64,000 bases of DNA from contig NZ_CP114904.1 in assembly GCF_027497215.1 (NCBI RefSeq), positions 2,626,001 through 2,690,000 on the forward strand. The letters are read 5' to 3'. Position 1 is the first letter of the stretch. The number at the start of each line of letters is the position of its first letter. Origin of the DNA: Micromonospora sp. WMMD812 (GTDB taxonomy: Bacteria; Actinomycetota; Actinomycetes; Mycobacteriales; Micromonosporaceae). This document shows, piece after piece, positions 58,357 to 64,000 of the stretch. The notes under the pieces are model-generated. The model saw only the letters and a program-made list of their open reading frames with translations. It did no database searches and was not told the DNA's origin. The translations under genes were made by a program, and so were the position numbers.

Positions 58357-60411
58357 GTGGCGATGGCTGGAGACCGGGTCAACATCCTGGCCGGAAACAC
58401 GTTCGTGGTCAGTGACACCCGTGGTGACATCGACGCCTCGCCCACCGACCCGAGTGGGCTCTTCTCCTTTGACACCCGTTTTCTGTCCACGTGGGTCATG
58501 ACCATCGACGGTAGGCGGTTGACCGCTCAATCGCTCGATGACCTGCAGTACTTCGAGACCCGGTTCTTCCTCGTCCTGGACTCCGGACGGGTGGGCGTCG
58601 ACCCGAAGGTTTCGGTGATCCGCCAGCGCGCGGTATCCGAGGGGTTCCGCGAGGAGCTCACGATCCTCAACCACGGCGAGGAGCCGGTCGACCTCACGGT
58701 CCGATTCCGGGCGGCCTGCGACTTCGCCGATCTGTTCGAGGTCAAGGGTTCCCTGGCGAAGAAGGGCACGTACCACGCGCAGGCGGAGGACGGGCGCTTG
58801 GTGCTCGAGTACACCCGCGAGCAGTTCCACCGCCAGACCGTCGTCTCGGCCACGGCACCGGCTCAGGTCGACGAGCATGGACTGACCTTCACCGTCCACA
58901 TCGAGCCGAAGCAGGAGTGGACGACGGAGCTACGGGTAGTCCCCACGATCATCGGCCTGGCCGGACGGAAGCTGCGGTTGATGCCGGAGGAGAGTCGGGC
59001 GCGCGCCGGCCGGACTAGGGCCGAGGATCTGCACGATTGGCTGGCGAGGGCGCCGCGCCTGGAGTGTGACTGGGATCCGTTGAAGCACACGTACGAACGC
59101 AGCCTGGTCGACCTCGCCGCGCTGCGCTTCGTGGCGCCCACCTCCGCGGGGCAGAGCCTGCCGGCCGCCGGCCTGCCGTGGTTCATGAGCATCTTCGGGC
59201 GCGACAGCATCTTCACCAGCTTGCAGGCGCTGCCGTTCCAGCCGGAACTCGCGGCGACGGCTCTACGGGAGCTGGGATCGCGGCAGGGAACCCGCCGGGA
59301 CGATTTCCGCGAGGAGGAACGCGGACGGATCGTCCACGAGCTGCGGTTCGGGGAGACGGCCGCGTTCGAGGAGCAGCCCCACTCGCCCTATTACGGCAGC
59401 GCGGACGCGACACCGCTGTTCGTCGTGCTGCTCGACGAGTACGAACGGTGGACCGGCGACGCCGACCTCGTGCGCCAGTTCGAGTACGAGGCCCGGGCGG
59501 CGCTGGAGTGGATCGACGAGCACGGCGACCTCATGGGCAACGGCTACCTCTCCTATCGGCGTCGCAATGAGCAGACCGGCTTGGAGAACCAGTGCTGGAA
59601 GGACTCGTGGGACGCGATCTCCTACCGGGACGGTCGGCTGCCCGGATTTCCGCGGGCGACCTGCGAGCTTCAGGGCTACGCGTACGACGCGAAGACGCGT
59701 GCCGCCCGGCTGGCTCGCCTCTTCTGGGACGACGGGGCCTTCGCCGAGAAGCTGGAGGCGGAGGCCGCCGATCTCAAACGGCGCTTCAACGACGAGTTCT
59801 GGCTCGACGAACGGCAGTGTTACGCCCTCGGCCTGGACGCCGACGGCAGCAGGATCGACGCGCTCGCCTCGAACATGGGGCACCTGCTCTGGAGCGGCAT
59901 CGTCGACGCGGAGAAGGCGGACGCCGTGGTGCGGCACCTGCTCGGTCCGGCACTGTTCTCAGGCTGGGGGGTACGCACCTTGGGGACGGGTGAGGGCAGG
60001 TACAACCCGGTCGGCTACCACGTCGGCACGGTCTGGCCGTTCGACAACTCGTTCATCGCGTGGGGGCTGCGTCGCTACGGCTACGAGGCGGAGGCTGCCC
60101 GCGTCGCCGCCGGAATCCTCGACGCGGCCCCCTACTTCGGGTGGCGACTGCCGGAGGCGTTCGCGGGGCACGACCGTACGCGTACGCGGTATCCGGTCGA
60201 GTTTCCGACCGCCTGCAGCCCGCAGGCCTGGTCGGCGGGAGCGCCCCTGCTGCTCTTGCGAACGATGCTGGGCCTGGAGACGTCAGGTGAGAATCTGGTG
60301 GTCAATCCGGCCCTTCCCCAGCACATCGGTCACATCGAGCTGCTCGACATACCCGGGCGGTGGGGTCGCCGCGACGCCTACGGCCGCGGCACGGTCATGG
60401 TCGAGTCGTAG
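58357..60411 (+). CDS. Amylo-alpha-1,6-glucosidase-like glycogen debranching protein
   Basis: 684 residues. The N-terminal GDE_N_bis-type beta domain (NTFVVSDTRGDIDASPTDPS, GLFSFDTRFLSTWVM) is followed by an (alpha/alpha)6 barrel: LPWFMSIFGRDSIFTSLQAL, ENQCWKDSWDAISYRDG, ACELQGYAYDAKTRAA-like helix, NPVGYHVGTVWPFDNSFIAWG and the C-terminal AGAPLLLLRTMLGLE. Trp-Lys-Asp and the VWPxDNS segment are typical of bacterial amylo-alpha-1,6-glucosidase/GH63-like enzymes, probably acting on glucans or glucosides. I chose GTG 58357, which has GGAGG 6 bases upstream. ATG 58351 overlaps the SCP2 stop but sits on the ribosome site. Confidence 0.85.
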   Translation: MAMAGDRVNILAGNTFVVSDTRGDIDASPTDPSGLFSFDTRFLSTWVMTIDGRRLTAQSLDDLQYFETRFFLVLDSGRVGVDPKVSVIRQRAVSEGFREELTILNHGEEPVDLTVRFRAACDFADLFEVKGSLAKKGTYHAQAEDGRLVLEYTREQFHRQTVVSATAPAQVDEHGLTFTVHIEPKQEWTTELRVVPTIIGLAGRKLRLMPEESRARAGRTRAEDLHDWLARAPRLECDWDPLKHTYERSLVDLAALRFVAPTSAGQSLPAAGLPWFMSIFGRDSIFTSLQALPFQPELAATALRELGSRQGTRRDDFREEERGRIVHELRFGETAAFEEQPHSPYYGSADATPLFVVLLDEYERWTGDADLVRQFEYEARAALEWIDEHGDLMGNGYLSYRRRNEQTGLENQCWKDSWDAISYRDGRLPGFPRATCELQGYAYDAKTRAARLARLFWDDGAFAEKLEAEAADLKRRFNDEFWLDERQCYALGLDADGSRIDALASNMGHLLWSGIVDAEKADAVVRHLLGPALFSGWGVRTLGTGEGRYNPVGYHVGTVWPFDNSFIAWGLRRYGYEAEAARVAAGILDAAPYFGWRLPEAFAGHDRTRTRYPVEFPTACSPQAWSAGAPLLLLRTMLGLETSGENLVVNPALPQHIGHIELLDIPGRWGRRDAYGRGTVMVES

Positions 60412-60473
60412 GTTGCGGGAAACCACCCCTCGGCAGCGGCGCGTCGACGACGGGGCAGCCGGTGGGCGGCTTT

Positions 60474-62813
60474 TCAATTCACCCGTCGGGAGAGCAGTGC
60501 GCGGGCGACCTCGGTGGTGAAGAACCGGACGAATCGAAAGACCGTCGCCGTCGTTTCCCGGCCGGTGGTCTCGGTGGCGCGAAGACTGGCGAGCAGGCGC
60601 ACCACGTCGGCGACGGAGATGGTCAACCGGCCGGTGGGCACCAACGACTCGTACCGGTCGTCCGGACTGGTGAGGGCCACGTCGAGCACGGTTGTCGCCC
60701 GCCACGGCCCCCGACCCGTGTGCCGCCCCACCTGCTTGGACCCCCGGAGCAGCCACCGCACCCCCCGGTCGTCCCGGAACGGCAACGAGTAGTCCATCGT
60801 GCGCCGTGGCCCGCCGTCGACGGCCGGGAGGAGGTGCAGGGTGCCGCCTTCGACCGGCGCGGGCTGCCCGGTCAACCCGTCGACCTGCGCCGTTCCGCGT
60901 AGGCGTGCCGTGTGCGCCGGATCGGCCAGGAACAGTTCGAGGTCCGGTACCTCGACGTGCAACCGCACCGCGACCCTTCGCCGCCCGCCCGGCGCACCGT
61001 CACCGGCCGACGTGATCAGGCCGCCCCGCAAGGTCTCGCGGAACCGCACACCGGCGCCGGATCGGCGCCGGGGCGGCTGGGCGACCACGGCCCGGGTGGC
61101 CGCGTCCTCCGGCACCGGGCCGCGTACGACCTGTGCCCGCTGCGGTGCCACCCAGTCCGGGGTGCCCTCGACGATGCGTCGGATGGCCACCTCGATGCAC
61201 CTCTCGGCGACGGCCGCGATCGTGAGGGACGGATTCCCGCCCGTCGGGCCGGGCAGCGCGGCGCCGTCCAGGACGTACAGGCCGGGATGCCCGAAGACTT
61301 CACCGTCGGCGTTCACCACGCCGGTGCTCGGATCCGTTCCCATCCGCGCGCCGCCGAGATTGTGCACCGTGATCGGCTGACGGAACATCCGCCAGGTCGG
61401 AGTCACGAACGGACGCCCGCCGAACGCCCGCACGACGTCGGCGGAGAATGCCTGCTCCTCGGCGTACAGCGGGTGGCTACGGGTCGTGTCCCAGGTGATG
61501 CGCAGGCGGTGGTTCGCGCCTCTCAACTCGATGCGCCCCTCAGCGTTGTCGCGGCCCATGGCGAGCAGGACGGCGACGTCACGCCGGTCGGGGTCGAGGG
61601 TTGCCCCGGTGCCGCGGATGGCGGCGAGAAGCCGCCGGGTGCCCGTGCTGATGGCGCGTCCCACCTCCGGTGGCAGGCGCGCGGGGTCAAGCCCGTGGAC
61701 GAGCTTGGCGAGGTGTTGGGAGTAGCCGCCGTCCTCCAGGACGAACCAGTGCTCCTCGTCCTTCTCTCGTCCGCCGGCCCGGATCACCGAAGCGGTGGTG
61801 ATGGTCGGCCCGGACCCGGGCTCGAACACCTCCCGCATGTCCTGCCCGAAACTGAGGAAATCCCCGTTGCCCGAGTACCCCTCGCCGAGCGCGGCAGGGA
61901 GATGCGGAAGGGTCTGGTACTGGTCCCGGCTCCGCAGGAGGAGTTCGGTGGTTCCCAACGCGCCGGCGCAGACGAACACGTATCTGGCGGTGATGTCGCG
62001 CCGGACGCCGTCACGGCCCGCCCCGGGCCGTCCGTGCTCGCGCAGGCGGACGCGGTAGCCACCGTCGTCGGTGCGGGCCAGGTGTACGGCCTCGGTGCGC
62101 GTGCCCACCAGGGCGCCGTGCCGCTCGGCGAGGGCCAGGTAGTTCAGGTCAAGGCTGTTCTTGGCCCCGACGTTGCAGCCGATGTCGCATTCGCCGACGA
62201 AGGTGCAGCCGCGCTGCGGGACGCCGAACTTGTTCACCTGGTCCGGGCCCTCGTCCGCGAACGTGATCGCGAGGTTGGGATGGAAGAAGCCGGCCGCGAA
62301 GCCCAGCTGGTCGGCCGCGCGTGCCATGAGCCGGGTCTTCGGCGGCAGGTCGCCGGTCCGCGGATCGGGCGGTATCGGCCTGACGTCCAGCATGTGCGCC
62401 ACGAGGTCGTAGTACGGCTCAAGCATGTCTCGGCTGTACGGTTCGGGCCACGGCGCCGCGTCGAAGACCTCCTGCGGTGGCCGGGCCGCCACGTTGGCGT
62501 AGACCAGCGAGCCACCGCCGTAGCCGGCGGCCTGCACCGCGAGGATGTCGTTGAGCGGCCGGACGTCGTAGAGCCCGTGCTCGCACACCCACAACCAGCC
62601 GTCGTCGAGACGGGACAGATCGCGTGGAAAGGTGCCCGGCCGCCAGCGTCGACCGCGCTCGATGACGGCGACGTCCACGCCGGCCTGCGCCAACCGGCAG
62701 GTGGCTACCGCCCCACCGAAGCCACTGCCGATGACGAGCGCCTCGACGTGGTCGCGGCTCAGATACTCTCCGTCGTCGGAGGCGCGCGACGCGCTGGCTG
62801 CGGTCGGCGTCAC
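60474..62813 (-). CDS. GMC-type flavin oxidoreductase (cholesterol-oxidase-like)
   Basis: 779 residues. The FAD motif ALVIGSGFGGAVATCRLAQA is near residue 26, AAGYGGGSLVYANV follows, and the cysteine-rich loop RGCTFVGECDIGCNVGAKNS is typical of this subfamily. Then come VFVCAGALGTTELLLRSRD and the C-terminal active-site block VHNLGGARMGTDPSTG with GLYVLDGAALPGPTGGNPSLT. About 210 further residues form a separate beta-rich domain (VRLHVEVPDLELFLADP). It oxidises an alcohol, possibly a sterol or other lipid. The GTG at 62813 overlaps the preceding gene's stop (GTGA), with GGAGGACGC before it. It is the last gene of a three-gene coupled operon. Confidence 0.88.
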   Translation of the reverse strand: MTPTAASASRASDDGEYLSRDHVEALVIGSGFGGAVATCRLAQAGVDVAVIERGRRWRPGTFPRDLSRLDDGWLWVCEHGLYDVRPLNDILAVQAAGYGGGSLVYANVAARPPQEVFDAAPWPEPYSRDMLEPYYDLVAHMLDVRPIPPDPRTGDLPPKTRLMARAADQLGFAAGFFHPNLAITFADEGPDQVNKFGVPQRGCTFVGECDIGCNVGAKNSLDLNYLALAERHGALVGTRTEAVHLARTDDGGYRVRLREHGRPGAGRDGVRRDITARYVFVCAGALGTTELLLRSRDQYQTLPHLPAALGEGYSGNGDFLSFGQDMREVFEPGSGPTITTASVIRAGGREKDEEHWFVLEDGGYSQHLAKLVHGLDPARLPPEVGRAISTGTRRLLAAIRGTGATLDPDRRDVAVLLAMGRDNAEGRIELRGANHRLRITWDTTRSHPLYAEEQAFSADVVRAFGGRPFVTPTWRMFRQPITVHNLGGARMGTDPSTGVVNADGEVFGHPGLYVLDGAALPGPTGGNPSLTIAAVAERCIEVAIRRIVEGTPDWVAPQRAQVVRGPVPEDAATRAVVAQPPRRRSGAGVRFRETLRGGLITSAGDGAPGGRRRVAVRLHVEVPDLELFLADPAHTARLRGTAQVDGLTGQPAPVEGGTLHLLPAVDGGPRRTMDYSLPFRDDRGVRWLLRGSKQVGRHTGRGPWRATTVLDVALTSPDDRYESLVPTGRLTISVADVVRLLASLRATETTGRETTATVFRFVRFFTTEVARALLSRRVN

Positions 62814-63376
62814 GCGTCCTCCTCCGACCGTTTGACCGGCGCTCTCCAGCGCACGGCAGCCAGGTCGACGCGAAGCGCCCGCCAGAACGGGACAGCGGTG
62901 AAGTAGGCCCCGACGAGGCCGACGATCGACAGGATGAGCTCCGTCGCCCACCGGCCTTCCTCGGTCCAGTACACGTCGCGCAGGGCAAGGAGCAACGGCA
63001 GCTCGTCAGTCACGAGACCGCAGCCTGCCCCGTAGGTGGCGCCGGCCAGGCAATGCACGACGAGCTTGTCGCTCCCACGCACCCCGAGGGCCCCGGCCGT
63101 GGCGAGCAGGGCGATGCCCGGCAGATAGTGATGAATGTGCACGGGCCCGACGACCACGTCGCGCAGTCCCAGCTGCTTCTTGCGGACGGAGACCGTGACG
63201 CCACGGACTGCCGCGACGGTGATCGCGTACGTGAGATAGGCGACCAACGCCGAGCGCTGCCGGCTGGTCAGCGTGTCGCGGAACTCGCGGTGAGCAAGCG
63301 CCGCGATCCGACCGGCCGGAGCCCGGCGCAGCTGGTGGAGGAGGCGTTCGGCGAACCGCCGCGGCTGGTCGCTCAT
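62810..63376 (-). CDS. Hypothetical four-helix membrane protein with HIHHYLPG motif
   Basis: 188 residues that I cannot assign to a named family. After an amphipathic basic N-terminus come three or four helices: ALVAYLTYAITVAAVRGVTV, VVVGPVHIHHYLPGIALLAT, LVVHCLAGATYGAGCGLVTDELPLLL and TELILSIVGLVGAYFTAVPFW. The His cluster H-I-H-H at the membrane edge and DELPLLL suggest metal or haem binding, which is inference only. Start ATG 63376 overlaps the upstream stop (ATGA), and the end overlaps the oxidoreductase start by 4 bases. Confidence 0.75.
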   Translation of the reverse strand: MSDQPRRFAERLLHQLRRAPAGRIAALAHREFRDTLTSRQRSALVAYLTYAITVAAVRGVTVSVRKKQLGLRDVVVGPVHIHHYLPGIALLATAGALGVRGSDKLVVHCLAGATYGAGCGLVTDELPLLLALRDVYWTEEGRWATELILSIVGLVGAYFTAVPFWRALRVDLAAVRWRAPVKRSEEDA

Positions 63377-63942
63377 GCCGGTTCGCCGCGCTCCGGCGAT
63401 CCGCGGCGTGTCTCGCCCGCCTGCCCGGCGGGACGATAGCGCGAGTCGCGCACCACCTCGACGAGGAGGACCCAGGCGTTGCCCGTCGCGACGACAAGGG
63501 CGGTGAGCACTGCCCCGGCCAGCCAGTACAGCCCGCCGGGAAGCCACCCCAGCAGCGACGCACCGGCGAGGGCGGCCGGCACGGTGGCCAGATGAACGCC
63601 GATCAAGCGGGTGAGACGCCAACTGGCCGGTTGCCTGGTCGGCCCGCGCAACCCGGGGACGGCGATCGCCACACCGACAGCCCAGACCAGCAGTCCGGCG
63701 ACCAGCAACTCCAGACCGAGCGCCGAGACCGGTTGATTCGGGATGAGTACGAAGGCGCACTCGCACAACACGGCGAGGAAGAGGATCACGCTCTCCCCGG
63801 CCCGCCCGGGCAGGCCGCGGATGGCCAGGATGCGGTCGATGTTGATCGACACAGCCACGAAGACGAGACCGGCCAGCACGGCCGCCGCCCCGACGAGGGC
63901 GAGGGCGAAGCCCTCCCACGAGGCAACGTAGTCGTGGCTCAC
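63373..63942 (-). CDS. Hypothetical membrane protein, first gene of the GMC operon
   Basis: 189 residues with about five helices: ALALVGAAAVLAGLVFVAVS followed by INIDRILAIRGLPGRAGESV, ILFLAVLCECAFVLIPNQP, LLVAGLLVWAVGVAIAVPGL, VHLATVPAALAGASLLGWLP and GLYWLAGAVLTALVVATGNAWVLLVEVVRD. The pattern resembles a group of actinobacterial integral membrane proteins without known role. I chose GTG 63942 (GGGAGG 4 bases upstream). An upstream GTG at 63975 is possible. The stop overlaps the next start (ATGA). The 58 bases after the start to the window end hold nothing recognisable. Confidence 0.7.
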   Translation of the reverse strand: MSHDYVASWEGFALALVGAAAVLAGLVFVAVSINIDRILAIRGLPGRAGESVILFLAVLCECAFVLIPNQPVSALGLELLVAGLLVWAVGVAIAVPGLRGPTRQPASWRLTRLIGVHLATVPAALAGASLLGWLPGGLYWLAGAVLTALVVATGNAWVLLVEVVRDSRYRPAGQAGETRRGSPERGEPA

Positions 63943-64000
63943 CCGCCCTCCCAGCTGCGCAAACGACGCCAACACCGTACCGAGTTCCGCACCGGGACCG

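Overview
The window is about 64 kb of very GC-rich DNA (strong G/C third-position bias, GTG/TTG starts, GGAGG-type ribosome sites, several apparently leaderless genes) from an actinomycete chromosome. Gene content (DUF4331, LVIVD and DUF305 proteins, many secreted Tat/Sec enzymes, an ECF sigma factor with an NTF2-like tail) suits a filamentous soil actinobacterium such as Micromonosporaceae; that genus-level guess is inference. I see no rRNA, tRNA, CRISPR array, transposase, integrase or phage gene. It reads as ordinary accessory/metabolic chromosome, about 55 genes, densely packed on both strands.

Layout. 1-7.4 kb: end of a short-chain dehydrogenase, a PH-like membrane protein, a DUF1275 protein coupled to a zinc alcohol dehydrogenase, an anchored propeller protein, a CNNM/HlyC-type CBS protein, a CaCA-type cation exchanger and a YccF protein. 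7.6-13.5 kb: secreted LVIVD protein with an unusual beta-solenoid-like tail, DUF305 protein, PQQ-type sugar dehydrogenase lipoprotein, CPA1 antiporter that seems to start at CTG. 13.5-20 kb: small enzymes, DUF4331 protein, aldo/keto reductase, ECF sigma factor with alpha/beta hydrolase. 20-28 kb: GH27 alpha-galactosidase with a clear promoter/operator, large-subunit catalase, Tat-exported PHP phosphoesterase with a C-terminal propeller. 28-38 kb: a second DHFR-like protein, a trypsin-fold pseudoprotease carrying ten FG-GAP-like blades, a GH128 glucanase, an ABC exporter and a quinone oxidoreductase.

37.5-46 kb is the most interesting block: DUF916 (WxL-interacting-protein-like) membrane protein, a purple-acid-phosphatase-like enzyme whose C-terminus looks like a WxL domain, and a HupE/UreJ transporter, all on the minus strand. 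The HupE gene is preceded by 11-nt direct repeats that fit the actinobacterial PHO box, and the phosphatase gene has a weaker pair of its own. Next door lie a PhoD phosphatase and a secreted propeller protein in one operon, and the PHP phosphoesterase at 25.7 kb also has 11-nt TTCAC repeats. My reading is a phosphate-starvation set of surface phosphatases, part of it organised as a WxL-like surface complex not usually described outside Firmicutes.

46-64 kb: LtrA protein, DUF2975/HTH pair, VOC and NTF2-like proteins, a PadR-ABC-FtsX operon with overlapping palindromes across its promoter, a flavin oxidoreductase, a GH15 enzyme, an SCP2-debranching-enzyme pair, and a GMC oxidoreductase translationally coupled to two membrane proteins. 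Strong GC-rich hairpins without U-tracts separate many convergent genes.
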